Part shown: positions 54,169 to 63,674 of the stretch, piece after piece | How the letters are laid out: each line of letters starts with the position of its first letter | Numbering within the stretch: the first letter of the stretch is position 1 | Notes under the pieces: generated by a model | Database searches by the model: none | What the model was told of the DNA's origin: nothing | The model's input: only the letters and a program-made list of their open reading frames with translations | Program-made: the position numbers and the translations under genes | DNA from: Variovorax paradoxus B4 | Lineage (GTDB): Bacteria; Pseudomonadota; Gammaproteobacteria; Burkholderiales; Burkholderiaceae_C | Assembly (NCBI RefSeq): GCF_000463015.1 | Contig: NC_022247.1 | Span: 4,650,001 to 4,714,000, forward strand | Direction: 5' to 3' | DNA: 64,000 bases

Positions 54169-54526
54169 GCAGTTGCTCCTTCAATTGGCGGACCTGGTCG
54201 CGCAGCGAACTCAGCTCGGCGGTCTGCGCGGCAAGGGTTTCGTTCATGGCCCTGAGCTGCCCCTTCATTTCCCACAGCTCTTTCAAGGCTTCGTTGCGCT
54301 CGGCCGCGAACTTGTCGGCCCGCTCTTCGGCCTTCAGGCGTGCGGCGCGCTCGCCTTCGAGCAGTTCCTTCCACGTCCCGAGCGCGGCAATCTGGCCCTC
54401 GCTGTCGGCGCGCTCCTTCGCATCGGTCGGCTGCTGCTTGCGCCATACCTGATAGCCACCGGCGGCCGAAAGAATGAGGAACGCCAACTGCGCAATCGGA
54501 TTGCCGGCGATGTCGCCCATGTCCAT
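54158..54526 (-). CDS. Phage single-helix coiled-coil protein (holin or anti-holin candidate)
   Basis: 122 residues from the ATG at 54526 (AGAGG seven bases upstream). N-terminal helix (PIAQLAFLILSAAGGYQVW) then a long charged coiled coil (to KEQLHAQ). It overlaps the next gene by 11 bp. Companion of the preceding-type membrane protein in the lysis cassette. Confidence 0.55.
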   Translation of the reverse strand: MDMGDIAGNPIAQLAFLILSAAGGYQVWRKQQPTDAKERADSEGQIAALGTWKELLEGERAARLKAEERADKFAAERNEALKELWEMKGQLRAMNETLAAQTAELSSLRDQVRQLKEQLHAQ

Positions 54527-54545
54527 GAGGTGCCTCTTCTCTCTT

Positions 54546-54779
54546 TCAAATTTCGAACTGCACGAGCGGCATGCCGGCGGGCGCATCGCCCTCGATCACG
54601 CCGTCGCGGACAAACACCTCGGCACCGATGGCCCGGTCGCCCACGCCGCGCGCCGTGAGCACACCGCCGCCAGGCAGCACCAGCCGCGCGATGTCGCCAT
54701 CGACGGCCGTCACGGTCGCGATCTGCAGCGGCGTGGCCGGCAGAAGTTCAAGAAAGACGCTGTAGGGATTGCGGCTCAT
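54546..54779 (-). CDS. Small hypothetical phage protein
   Basis: 77 residues, MSRNPYSVFLELLPATPLQI, beta-rich (ARLVLPGGGVLTARG), similar in shape to small baseplate or tail-tip proteins, but without a recognised family. Lies between tail and lysis genes. Confidence 0.6.
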   Translation of the reverse strand: MSRNPYSVFLELLPATPLQIATVTAVDGDIARLVLPGGGVLTARGVGDRAIGAEVFVRDGVIEGDAPAGMPLVQFEI

Positions 54780-54781
54780 GC

Positions 54782-56671
54782 TCAGACCTCCACATGCGTT
54801 TCGACGGTGAGGGTCTGGCGCAAGGTCGGCCAGGCCTCATCGAGTGCGATGCTGCGCACGAGGCCCAGGCGCAGCGCATCGCCGCCGTCGTAGCGCACCA
54901 GCGAGCCCGGCAGGATCAAGCCCGTGTCCTGCAGCACCGACATGCGCAGGCTCACATGCGCCTGCCGACCCGTGTCGCTCAGCACGGCCAGGCCGCGCTG
55001 CATGGCGGCATCGCCGTGCGTCATCAAGGGATGCGTGACCATGGGCGCCGCGTAGTCGCCGGCCGTGCCGCTGCGCGTGAGGTCGCCGCGCACGCCGTCG
55101 CTCGTGGTGCCGTAGACGAAGGCGCGGTTGTAGGCGGCCCGCCGCACCCACTCGATGCCCTCCACCGAGACGACATCGGCGGGCAGCACGTAGTCGGGCG
55201 TGAGCGTGTGCCACATCCATGGCGCGGCCGGATAGCGCGGCAGGATGCGCAGCGTCGGCTCGGTGTTGTGCGGCTGCACGATGGCGCCGGCGGCCGTGGC
55301 GATGTCGAGCACCGCCGCAATCGGCGTGCCCTGAAAGGCCCAGGTCCCGCCCGGCACGAACCAATCGCCGATGCGGTAGTCGATGGCCCAGCCGTTGTTC
55401 ACGCCGTTGATCGTCATGGCGAGCGCCATGAGCTGCGCCGCCGTGCGCCCCGAGGCGGAGGCAAAGTTCTGCTCTGGCGCAAAGGGCTTGTCGAGCAGCG
55501 CAGCGCGGCCCTTGCCCCGTACCCGCACATCGGCGCGCGCAAAGCGCCGATCACGCGCAGGAAGATCCGCCACGAGCCGATAGGGCACGCCGTTGACCAT
55601 CGCCAGCAGCTCGGCCGGGTCGCCGTTGCCGTCCTCTTGCACCAGCGGCAACGCCGAGCCCGGCAGCGTGGCGCTCCATTGCCAGGTCCACGAATCGGCG
55701 TCGAGCGACATCGAGAAGCCGCGGGCCTCGATGACTTCCCCACCCTCCACGCGCGTGAGCGCAATGCTGTTCTCCACGGAATAAACCTCCAAGACGGGCA
55801 CCACGACGGTCTGCCCGGTGCCAGGCGGCGGCGCGTGCCGCTCGCAAAAGAAAATGAGCGTGGTGGCGTGCTTCTGCGGCTCACGAAACACGAGTTCGGT
55901 CGAGGGCACATAGCAGGGATCGCCCGCGGGCGGCACGAGGACCGAGCGCCCCGGCAGCGGTGCCATGGCCGCCTGCCAGCGCACCAGCCATCCCCGCTCG
56001 ATGAGTTGCGCCACGCCGAAGCCTTCGCTATGCCCGTGTGCGAGGTTTGCGGCCTCTTGCCAACCCGAATGCACGGCGCGCCGCAGCCGCTCGGCCTCCT
56101 GATAGCGCACCGCCAGCGCCGCCGGCGCGAGCTGCTGCGCCGCCTGCCACCGCACCCACGCCGCATTGCGGGCACGGCCTGCCTCTTGCCAGCGCAGTCC
56201 GGCCGAGGTCGAGACCGAGCCGGCCGCCTGGTGCCGCGCGGCCACCTGGTTGCGCGCCCTGCCCGCCTCTTGCCACACCGGCGCCGCCCCGCTTGCCCGA
56301 AGCTCGGCACGCTGCCAGCGCGACACACGGCCCGCATTGGCGCGTGCGGCGCCCTGGTGCCGCGCCACGGCGCCGACGCTCGCCGTGTCCGCCACTTGCC
56401 ACCCCGACGACACCTTGCCCACGAGCGGGCGCTGCGTGGCGCTGTCGTAGCGCGCGGCACCGCTTACCATGAAGGCCGGCAGCGGGACCGAGCCGCCTGC
56501 CGTCGCATAGGGCGGCATCGTGACCACCGCAGCGCCGGACACCATGAAGGCCGGCAGCGGGATGCGGCCGAGCGCATAGACCGCGCTGGCGGTCTCGTCC
56601 GGCTCCCCGAACACAAGGATGTTCGGCGGCCCGTCGAGCGGCAGCTTCCGGAAGATGAGGTCTTCAGCCAC
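54782..56671 (-). CDS. Phage tail-tip protein with a Trp-Gln-Ala repeat region
   Basis: 629 residues from a GTG (56671-56669) giving VAEDLIFRKLPLDGPPNILV; it overlaps the upstream gene stop. Residues about 85-245 hold roughly twelve imperfect copies of a 12-17-residue unit centred on WQxA or HQxA (SGWQVADTA, SRWQRAELR, PVWQEAGRAR, LRWQEAGRARN). The C-terminal 350 residues are like baseplate hub or tail-tip proteins (SVENSIALTRVEGGEVIEAR, NNGWAIDYRIGDWFVPGGTW). No catalytic motif. Confidence 0.7.
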   Translation of the reverse strand: MAEDLIFRKLPLDGPPNILVFGEPDETASAVYALGRIPLPAFMVSGAAVVTMPPYATAGGSVPLPAFMVSGAARYDSATQRPLVGKVSSGWQVADTASVGAVARHQGAARANAGRVSRWQRAELRASGAAPVWQEAGRARNQVAARHQAAGSVSTSAGLRWQEAGRARNAAWVRWQAAQQLAPAALAVRYQEAERLRRAVHSGWQEAANLAHGHSEGFGVAQLIERGWLVRWQAAMAPLPGRSVLVPPAGDPCYVPSTELVFREPQKHATTLIFFCERHAPPPGTGQTVVVPVLEVYSVENSIALTRVEGGEVIEARGFSMSLDADSWTWQWSATLPGSALPLVQEDGNGDPAELLAMVNGVPYRLVADLPARDRRFARADVRVRGKGRAALLDKPFAPEQNFASASGRTAAQLMALAMTINGVNNGWAIDYRIGDWFVPGGTWAFQGTPIAAVLDIATAAGAIVQPHNTEPTLRILPRYPAAPWMWHTLTPDYVLPADVVSVEGIEWVRRAAYNRAFVYGTTSDGVRGDLTRSGTAGDYAAPMVTHPLMTHGDAAMQRGLAVLSDTGRQAHVSLRMSVLQDTGLILPGSLVRYDGGDALRLGLVRSIALDEAWPTLRQTLTVETHVEV

Positions 56672-57068
56672 CGATGAGCACCTCGCCGAGGAAAAAGGTG
56701 CCGCCCTGGTAGAGCTTGGCCTCGGGGTCGCCTTCGGGCGGGTTCTGCACCACCAGCTTGACCTGCCCCGCACCCGAGGGACCGCTCATGCTGAAGTCGG
56801 CCACCCAGGTGCCGTCCGCCAGCTCCACGCGGCCCCACGTCGCAACCCCCGTCGCGAGCGCCAGGTCGCCCGCGCTGTCGGCCTGCGCGAGCGCGAGCGT
56901 TCCATCGGCAACGGCGCCGGCCGGCAACGCGAGCACGGCCGCGGCCAACAACGTGGTGGGCGCGCCGCCCTCGCCAGGTTGCACGCCGCCGTACACCATG
57001 AAGCGGGCGCCCTCGGCCAGATAGCCGACAAGCGCCTGCAGCATGACGTTGATCGCGAGCACGTTCAT
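56664..57068 (-). CDS. Hypothetical phage structural protein
   Basis: 134 residues, MNVLAINVMLQALVGYLAEG, beta-rich with Gly turns. Overlaps both the next and the previous gene by a few bases. Tail or baseplate component by position. Confidence 0.65.
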   Translation of the reverse strand: MNVLAINVMLQALVGYLAEGARFMVYGGVQPGEGGAPTTLLAAAVLALPAGAVADGTLALAQADSAGDLALATGVATWGRVELADGTWVADFSMSGPSGAGQVKLVVQNPPEGDPEAKLYQGGTFFLGEVLIGG

Positions 57069-58477
57069 GCCATCAGCTCCACCTTGCCATTGGCAAGGGT
57101 CAAGCCGTCCGAGATGACGGCCCGTTTGCCGTGCGCGAGGTAGTAGGCAATGACGGAATAGCTCTGCGATTCGTCGATGTGCTGGAAGTCATAGCCGCCA
57201 TCGGCGCCGGACCACGCCTCTCGAATCACCATGCCATCGAGATCACGCACCAGCCGCACGCGGCACGGATAGGGCTTGTTGACCGGATTCACGTAGTCAA
57301 GCGTGAAGCCACGCACACGGCCCTTGCCGCCCCACTCCAGATCCTTGCGGCCGATATCTGCATAGGTCGAGCGCACGCGGAACGCATCGACCGGCTGCAC
57401 CGGCGGGAGAACGTCCAGCCCCAGCAGGGTTGCCGGCTTGAGCATCGGCAACAGGCTCCCGCCGGCGATGACTTCGTAGACACGCACGGCGTGCAATCGA
57501 ATCTTGCACGAGCGCACGAAAATGCCACCGGTCAGCATCGCCGACGAAGGCGTCTGCCCATGCGAGAAGGCGGTCCCCAAGCCGTCGACACTCATCAGAT
57601 AGTCGCGGGTGCCGCTGCTATTGGGCGCACTGGACAACACGTACGTGTGCAGTCCGGAAGTGGGCAAGGTCCCCGGCGCCGTGGCGTTGAAGTCAATCGC
57701 GGAGATGCCCAGCGTCGTGGCGCTTGCCGAGCGCGCCGAGGAAATCGCCTGAGGTGCAGCGGCGTGCTGGAAGAAGTTCTGCAGGAGCTGCGGCCCGCCC
57801 TTGAACACGGCACCGATCATCGGGTTGTTGCCGTAGTTGGCGGTCAGGATCTCGACATCGAATTCCAGGCGCAGCCCATTGACGGCCGCATAGAGCCCGA
57901 ACATCCAAGCGGCATTGAATCCGCTCGAATCCAAGTCCACGGCCTGCGAGGCCGCGTCCCACACCGGTGACAGCGTGGCGGAGTCCACCAAGACACTGCC
58001 GAATCCAGCCGGTATGCCGGTTGCGAACGTCTCCGCGCCGATCAATTGCAGGGTCTGAGCCGGCGCAGGTGTCATCGCGTTGGCACCCGGCCACGGAAAG
58101 CGCCCGACTGGAACGGCGCCTTCGTAAGTGACACCATCCGTCGAGTTCTGCAGCACCAATGATGAAATCATCGAGGCCTGCGCCGAGCCGCCGCCGACGC
58201 GCACGGCATCGGCCTCGGACGTGCCCGCCGCCCCGAGATCGAAATAGATCGCAAAACCCGGAGACTTCACCGTCGCGCCATCCCATGCGACCGTCTCCGC
58301 GGCGCTGCCGTCCTGCAAAGCCGACAGGGTGCCACTGGCGGGCGCCATCGATGCTGAGATGGTGGCGCCCACATCGACGCGCACGCCGTTGTAGTAGAGC
58401 TGCAGCTCGCTGATTTCGAGACCACCAGTGCCGTAGGTCTCGACGTTGATCGCGCGCCAGTAGCGTGAAGCCGCCAT
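57065..58477 (-). CDS. Hypothetical phage tail protein
   Basis: 470 residues, MAASRYWRAINVETYGTGGL; the opening resembles a discoidin-like (F5/8 C) fold (ISELQLYYNGVRVD), followed by a lectin-like section and an Ig-like C-terminus (YPCRVRLVRDLDGMVIREAW). Likely a host-binding tail fibre or tip protein. Stop overlaps the next start (ATGA). Confidence 0.7.
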   Translation of the reverse strand: MAASRYWRAINVETYGTGGLEISELQLYYNGVRVDVGATISASMAPASGTLSALQDGSAAETVAWDGATVKSPGFAIYFDLGAAGTSEADAVRVGGGSAQASMISSLVLQNSTDGVTYEGAVPVGRFPWPGANAMTPAPAQTLQLIGAETFATGIPAGFGSVLVDSATLSPVWDAASQAVDLDSSGFNAAWMFGLYAAVNGLRLEFDVEILTANYGNNPMIGAVFKGGPQLLQNFFQHAAAPQAISSARSASATTLGISAIDFNATAPGTLPTSGLHTYVLSSAPNSSGTRDYLMSVDGLGTAFSHGQTPSSAMLTGGIFVRSCKIRLHAVRVYEVIAGGSLLPMLKPATLLGLDVLPPVQPVDAFRVRSTYADIGRKDLEWGGKGRVRGFTLDYVNPVNKPYPCRVRLVRDLDGMVIREAWSGADGGYDFQHIDESQSYSVIAYYLAHGKRAVISDGLTLANGKVELMA

Positions 58478-58480
58478 CGG

Positions 58481-59665
58481 TCAGTCTCTCCAGCCGCCGG
58501 TGATGTCGAAGAAGATGACCCCGTACGAGCTGCCCCCAGGCGGTCCGACGCGAACGGCAAGCAGCCGGCGCCCCGCCAACGCACCGGAACCGTCCACGAT
58601 GTCGCCCGGCAGGAATGCGGGCCCGGCGCCGGTCTGCTGTGTATGCAACAGCCCCGGATAGGCGCCCCGCCAGGTGCTGTTCACCGTTTGGTAAGACAAC
58701 AGCTTGTGTGTCATGAGCGCGTTGTCGGCCTGGTTCGGGTAGTTGCCCAACCCGTAGTTGCTCGCTCCGCTGTATTGGTCGCTGCCAAAACCTGCCGCGC
58801 CAATCGCATAGTTGTACTGACTGCCCCCGACGCCGGTTGAAGCCCGCGCCACACCGCCGGCAATGACGCCGCGACTGGTGGCCCCCACGCAGCCGTTGAC
58901 GAGGCTCGCGATGAGATGCGGATTCGTGCCGTTGAAGGCATTCAGCACGCAGGCAAAAGCATCCCCGCTCTTGTAGGCATTCAGGTCACCAAAGTAGAAG
59001 CACTGGCTGTTCAGCGGATAGGTGTTTCCCGGTGCGATGCAAAGATAAAAGCCTCGTGCATCGCCAAAGGCCCACCAGTTGCGGGCCGCCGCCGTCGCGA
59101 CCTCCGATTTGCCCCAGTTCTGGGCCCCGACCAGCGCCGTAGACGGGAACTGCTTGATGCCCGTGTTCACGTCCGTCATCTGCTCGTAACCACGCACCTG
59201 CGCGTAGTTCGCCAGCGTGTCATCGACCCGCAAGGTGAACCCGCTGGCCTGTGGTGCGCTCGGCTTGTACGTCGCGACGTTGACGCCGGCGAAGGTCTTC
59301 AGAAAGCCGAGGGGCGCCATCTTGAAGGTGGTCGCCCCCGAGGCCGCGCCGTCCGGTGCCGCGGTGGCGAACCGCACCACGCCGGCCTCGACCGCCGTCA
59401 CCTTCTGCTCGCCATTGAGCGCCGCGACGCTGCTGCCGGCCACGAGGATCACCGTGTCCACCTTCGCGCTGTGCGAGCCGGTGAAGGCCAGCGTCGCGAC
59501 GCCGCCCGAAACCACGAGGCTGGTCGCGCTCTTGAGGTCAAACCCATTGACCGCAAACGCGTCGATGGCGGCGATGACGGACCCCGCGACCCCGTTGATG
59601 ACGGGCACCGCCGCGCCCATGAAGCTGCCAAAGTGCTTGACGCTGGTATCGACTACAGAAGCCAT
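58481..59665 (-). CDS. Hypothetical phage tail-associated protein
   Basis: 394 residues, MASVVDTSVKHFGSFMGAAV, beta-rich, with a Gly/Tyr/Asn-rich segment (GVGGSQYNYAIGAAGFGSDQ). Three bases before the next gene. Structural by position. Confidence 0.7.
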   Translation of the reverse strand: MASVVDTSVKHFGSFMGAAVPVINGVAGSVIAAIDAFAVNGFDLKSATSLVVSGGVATLAFTGSHSAKVDTVILVAGSSVAALNGEQKVTAVEAGVVRFATAAPDGAASGATTFKMAPLGFLKTFAGVNVATYKPSAPQASGFTLRVDDTLANYAQVRGYEQMTDVNTGIKQFPSTALVGAQNWGKSEVATAAARNWWAFGDARGFYLCIAPGNTYPLNSQCFYFGDLNAYKSGDAFACVLNAFNGTNPHLIASLVNGCVGATSRGVIAGGVARASTGVGGSQYNYAIGAAGFGSDQYSGASNYGLGNYPNQADNALMTHKLLSYQTVNSTWRGAYPGLLHTQQTGAGPAFLPGDIVDGSGALAGRRLLAVRVGPPGGSSYGVIFFDITGGWRD

Positions 59666-59689
59666 TTCAATTCCTCTCGTTCTCTTGAA

Positions 59690-62600
59690 TCAGGGGCGGT
59701 CCACGCCGATGCGCACCAGCAGCTCGAAGGAGTCGTCGTTCACGGCCTCGGCGCCCATCTGGACGGTGCGGATGACCACGAAGGGGAACGTGGCCGCCAC
59801 GGTGTTGAAGCGGATGACGGAGCCCGCAGGCCAGCCGCCCGAGCCGAAGCCGGCCGCGGGGATGCGCATGTACGGCACGCCCGAGGGGCCGACCGGCTCG
59901 CAGTCGGCTGTCAGGCTCTGGCCCGTCACGATCTGGCCGACGTGCTCGCCGATCAGGTTGTAGGCCGTGCCGCTGCCGTTGATCTGGATACGCCATCGCT
60001 CGGTCACGGCGCCCTTGTTCGTGACGGTGATCGGGTAATCGATGTCGTTGAAGGTCGGATCGGCCGCGTTGCCGATGAGGCTGTCCGACCATTGGCCGGT
60101 CCAACTCTGCTGGTCGAACAAGAGCGACACACGGGCCTTCACATCGCCCATGCGCACCGCGCTGCTCACGTAGGTGTCGCCGGCGGTGTAGTCGTGCGAC
60201 AGGCGGCTCGCGAACGACAGGCGCCCATCGATCGACACATCGGTGAGCGTGAGCATGTCTTCGATGGTGTGCTCGTAGACGACGGGCTGCGCGAAGGCCG
60301 AGGCGTCCGTGACGGTGAGCTCGCCGGCGTCGAGATTGCGCGTGTACCCCGTCTCGATGGCGAGGCCATCGGCCCCGATGAGGCGTGTGCGCGAGAGCCG
60401 TTCGCGGCCGGCGCTGAGCGTCTGGCCGTTCGACACCACGGCCGCCGGCAGGCGCTTGGTGTTGCCGATGACCACGAGGCCGCCCTTCCAGAAGATCGGC
60501 ACGCGGCAATCCGCCGGAAAGCGCACCGGATCGAGGCCGAGTAGCGTCGCGTCCACAGGCAGCGAGGTGGTCGCGACCGCGTTGTAGCGGACGGTGCTGG
60601 CGAACACCGGAACCGGCTTCCAGATCTTGCCGTCGCTGCCGACCGCATCGGCGTGAAACCACGGCTCCGACTCATTGCCGGCCGCGGTCACCCAGTCGCC
60701 GAAGCGCACCTTCACGACGCCGGTCGAGGCGTCCACGGTGCCGCGCACATTCGCCCCACTGATGAAGCCCGTCATGTCGGCCGTGACGTTGATCGTGCCG
60801 CCGTTGAGCTTGGTCGCCAGCAATTGCAGTGTGCCCGGGCTGATCGGCGCCACGGGCGTGCGGAACACCACGTACTCCACCGGCTGGCCGCTGAGCGCCG
60901 TCAGCAGGCTGTTCACCGTGACGGTGCTCGACGCCGAAGCCGGCCACACGTCGAGGCTCGCGGTGTTGGTGGCGTAGTCGTAGCTGCCCGCCTGCGTGGC
61001 CGCGCCAGTGGCCGGATCGAGGTCGGTGTACAGCGCGCCGGCCCGGTCGAAGTAGGTCTTGCCGCCCACCGTGAAATTCACGCTGCCCGGCACGCCGACT
61101 TCGCTCGCGTTCGGCAGGAGCTGGATGGAGAGCTTCGGCTGATTGAAGGTCTGGCTCTTCGCGGTGCCGGCGCCGGCGACCCGAAAATCGGCCGTTACGA
61201 GCGCCGAGGCGTCGGCCGGCAGCGTGGCATTGAGCGGCACATAGGTGTAGCCCGTCAGCGTGTTGCGGAAGGCGCCAGGCAGCGCCGGCGAGAGCACCGT
61301 GCCGAGGATGCCCAGCTGATTGACGGCCCACTGCGGCACCGGCACGGTCACGACCGCTTCCGGGTAGAGCTTGGCGACGCCGGTCGCGTAGGTGATCGTG
61401 CCGAACTCGACGCCCAGGCCATCGACCAGCTTGCCGGCGCCGTCGTCGGTGATGGTCTTCGTCGATGCGAAGTTCTGCGGCACCCACATGTCGGCCGGCA
61501 CGCCGCCGGTGGACATCAGCACGAGGTTCCAGCTCAGCGCCAGCGAGCGCGGCGCAATGTTGGTCTTGCCGAGGTTCAAGGTGATGGCGCCATCGACATC
61601 CCGCGCCGGCGCCGGGAAGGCCTTGGTTTCGGGCGATCCATGGCTGTAGGCCACGGTGAAGGCGACCGACGACGCCGGCAGCGTGTTGGGGCGCAGGTCG
61701 ATGGTGCTGGTCGCGTAGCTGACCGGGCCGGTGGCGTCGCCCGTGAGCACGCCGCTGCCGTTGTCGCTCGCGTGGCGGTCCGCGCCGTCGTTCCAGTCCA
61801 CCGCAATGGTGCTCGCTTGCGCCGCCTGGTTGTCGAGCGCGAGGCGGATCAACACGGCCGAGGGCAGCACGCCGCTGCGGTCGCGGTAGTTGGCCTTGGC
61901 GCCCCAGAAGTACAGCACCTCGCTGCCCACGTCGGGCAGCACGCCGAGTGTGGGCGCGACGGTGCCGGTGGTGTAGTCCACGGTGCCCGAGCCAATGCTC
62001 GAATCGGCGCCGCGCAGCCGGCCGGCGCCGTCGTCGGCCAGCTCGTACCAGTTCGCGCCCGCGCGGTAGGCCACGCGCAAGGTGCCAGGCGCGGGCGGCG
62101 GCAGGATGGTCAGCGGGTAATTGACGCGCCGATTCTCCGCGTTGACGGCGATGGAGGCCGAATCCGCCAGCTCAATCGGCGCCGCGGCCGGCCCGAAGGT
62201 GATGGCCTTCGTGCCGCCGATCTGCGGCGCGTCGCTCGCAAAGGTCAGCGTGCCGCCGACATAGGAGGCCGTCCCAATGGTGAGCGCGCCGAGCTTGAGC
62301 CGGCCGCCGTCATCGGTGATCGTGCCGGCGCTGGTCGCAATCGACAGCGTGCCGGCATAGAACGGATTGCCGAGCGTGAGCGTGGCGTTCGGCCCGAAGA
62401 GCGCGCCGGTGTTCAAGGTGACGACGCCGGCGCCCGAACGCACGAGCGCGATGGAAGAGCCGGCCGCCGAGGTGTCGGTGATCGAGATCTCGGTGGTCGA
62501 GGTCGGCGCGATCTGGGTGTCGATGCGGTCCACCTTCACCGACAGGTCGCCGGTGCTGGCGTTCACCACCAGCCGCGAGACGCCGTAGAAGCGCGCCGCG

Positions 62601-63274
62601 TCGGCCACGAGCATGCGATTGATTGCCGCAGCCGTCTGGGTGCGCTCGAAGAGGCGGTTGGCCGGCGTGCCGGCGTAGTCGTGTTTGAGGCCGTTCTGCA
62701 GCTCGCAGACGCACACCTGCGCCTCGTAGTCGACAAAACCACCGCTGGTGGAATAGCTGTAGGTGCGGGACTCCACCTTGACTTCGGTGAGGCGCACGGC
62801 CTCGGTGTTGCCGCCGCCGCTCAGCTGCAAGGTGCTGTTCACGGTCGGCGGCGTGGCGCCCGGCCGCTGGAAGATCAACATCGAGCGCTGGCCCTGCACA
62901 TGGTTCGCGAGCAGGTAGCCGGTGAATTCCTCGCCGGGCGTCGTGTAGGCCTCCAGCCGGTTCTGGATCGCGGCGCGGCGGTCGAAGAAGTCGTTCGTGA
63001 CGAACAGGGCCGCCGACACGTTCGGGTCGAGCGGCGGCCGGGCGATGATGACGGTGCCGCCCAGCGCCGTATCGGTGTTGAGCGTCTGGACGGTCGCGGC
63101 CACCTTCATGATGGACACGTCGCCTTGCGCGCGGTCCACTTCGCTGATGTCCTTGAAGATGGCGTTGCTCTTGCCATCGGGGATGACGGTCGAGGTCGGC
63201 GCGCCGCCGCCCTCGGGCACGTCGTCCATGACTTGGGTCGCCACGAGCTTGATGTCGGATTCGAAGATGGGCAT
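59690..63274 (-). CDS. Large phage structural protein (1194 residues)
   Basis: Starts MPIFESDIKLVATQVMDDVP at 63274, two bases after the upstream gene stop. Very long, beta-rich, with repeated Thr/Gly/Ala-rich units such as GTITYATGVAKLYPE, GTVDYTTGTVAPTLG and GSYDYATNTASLDVW, and several copies of ITDDGxG. These suggest tandem beta-sandwich modules, typical of tail or fibre-like proteins of Burkholderiales prophages. No enzyme motif. One of the biggest genes of the prophage; no frame break seen. Confidence 0.75.
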   Translation of the reverse strand: MPIFESDIKLVATQVMDDVPEGGGAPTSTVIPDGKSNAIFKDISEVDRAQGDVSIMKVAATVQTLNTDTALGGTVIIARPPLDPNVSAALFVTNDFFDRRAAIQNRLEAYTTPGEEFTGYLLANHVQGQRSMLIFQRPGATPPTVNSTLQLSGGGNTEAVRLTEVKVESRTYSYSTSGGFVDYEAQVCVCELQNGLKHDYAGTPANRLFERTQTAAAINRMLVADAARFYGVSRLVVNASTGDLSVKVDRIDTQIAPTSTTEISITDTSAAGSSIALVRSGAGVVTLNTGALFGPNATLTLGNPFYAGTLSIATSAGTITDDGGRLKLGALTIGTASYVGGTLTFASDAPQIGGTKAITFGPAAAPIELADSASIAVNAENRRVNYPLTILPPPAPGTLRVAYRAGANWYELADDGAGRLRGADSSIGSGTVDYTTGTVAPTLGVLPDVGSEVLYFWGAKANYRDRSGVLPSAVLIRLALDNQAAQASTIAVDWNDGADRHASDNGSGVLTGDATGPVSYATSTIDLRPNTLPASSVAFTVAYSHGSPETKAFPAPARDVDGAITLNLGKTNIAPRSLALSWNLVLMSTGGVPADMWVPQNFASTKTITDDGAGKLVDGLGVEFGTITYATGVAKLYPEAVVTVPVPQWAVNQLGILGTVLSPALPGAFRNTLTGYTYVPLNATLPADASALVTADFRVAGAGTAKSQTFNQPKLSIQLLPNASEVGVPGSVNFTVGGKTYFDRAGALYTDLDPATGAATQAGSYDYATNTASLDVWPASASSTVTVNSLLTALSGQPVEYVVFRTPVAPISPGTLQLLATKLNGGTINVTADMTGFISGANVRGTVDASTGVVKVRFGDWVTAAGNESEPWFHADAVGSDGKIWKPVPVFASTVRYNAVATTSLPVDATLLGLDPVRFPADCRVPIFWKGGLVVIGNTKRLPAAVVSNGQTLSAGRERLSRTRLIGADGLAIETGYTRNLDAGELTVTDASAFAQPVVYEHTIEDMLTLTDVSIDGRLSFASRLSHDYTAGDTYVSSAVRMGDVKARVSLLFDQQSWTGQWSDSLIGNAADPTFNDIDYPITVTNKGAVTERWRIQINGSGTAYNLIGEHVGQIVTGQSLTADCEPVGPSGVPYMRIPAAGFGSGGWPAGSVIRFNTVAATFPFVVIRTVQMGAEAVNDDSFELLVRIGVDRP

Positions 63275-63276
63275 GG

Positions 63277-63672
63277 TCAGACGGTGATGAGTCGCACGGT
63301 GGCGATGTAGGGGTAGTCCTCGACGGGCAGCTCGGGGCGCGCGAGCGGTTTGCCCTCGACGGGCAGGCCGGGTGCGAACTGCACGTTGAACGTGCGGCCA
63401 TCGGCCAGCACGAGCGCATGGGTGCCGATGGCGTTGGCCTCGGCCAGGGCCTGCAGTGCCGACAGGGCGCCGCGCTGAATCCACCCGGCATCGACCTCGC
63501 CCTGCAAGGTGATTGGCCGGCCCGCCAGGCGCACGCCGGCATCGATCAAGGCCGCGCCCGTGAGCGAATACTCGAGACTCTTCTCGACGCGGCTCCAGCC
63601 GAACTCATCGGACCAGACCATGCCGCGCGGGATCTGCAGGCCGGCCAGCGTGTGAAACTTCGAAGTGGCCAT
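63277..63672 (-). CDS. Phage tail protein downstream of the tape measure
   Basis: 131 residues, MATSKFHTLAGLQIPRGMVW; compact alpha/beta with VLADGRTFNVQFAPGLPVEG. Lies directly after the tape-measure gene, the place of distal-tail or minor tail proteins. Confidence 0.65.
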   Translation of the reverse strand: MATSKFHTLAGLQIPRGMVWSDEFGWSRVEKSLEYSLTGAALIDAGVRLAGRPITLQGEVDAGWIQRGALSALQALAEANAIGTHALVLADGRTFNVQFAPGLPVEGKPLARPELPVEDYPYIATVRLITV

Positions 63673-63674
63673 GT

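Noticed and set aside
60653..63310. Long plus-strand open frame opposite the large phage protein
   Set aside because: Same kind of shadow: Arg/His-rich, no motif, no ribosome site, opposite to the phage operon.
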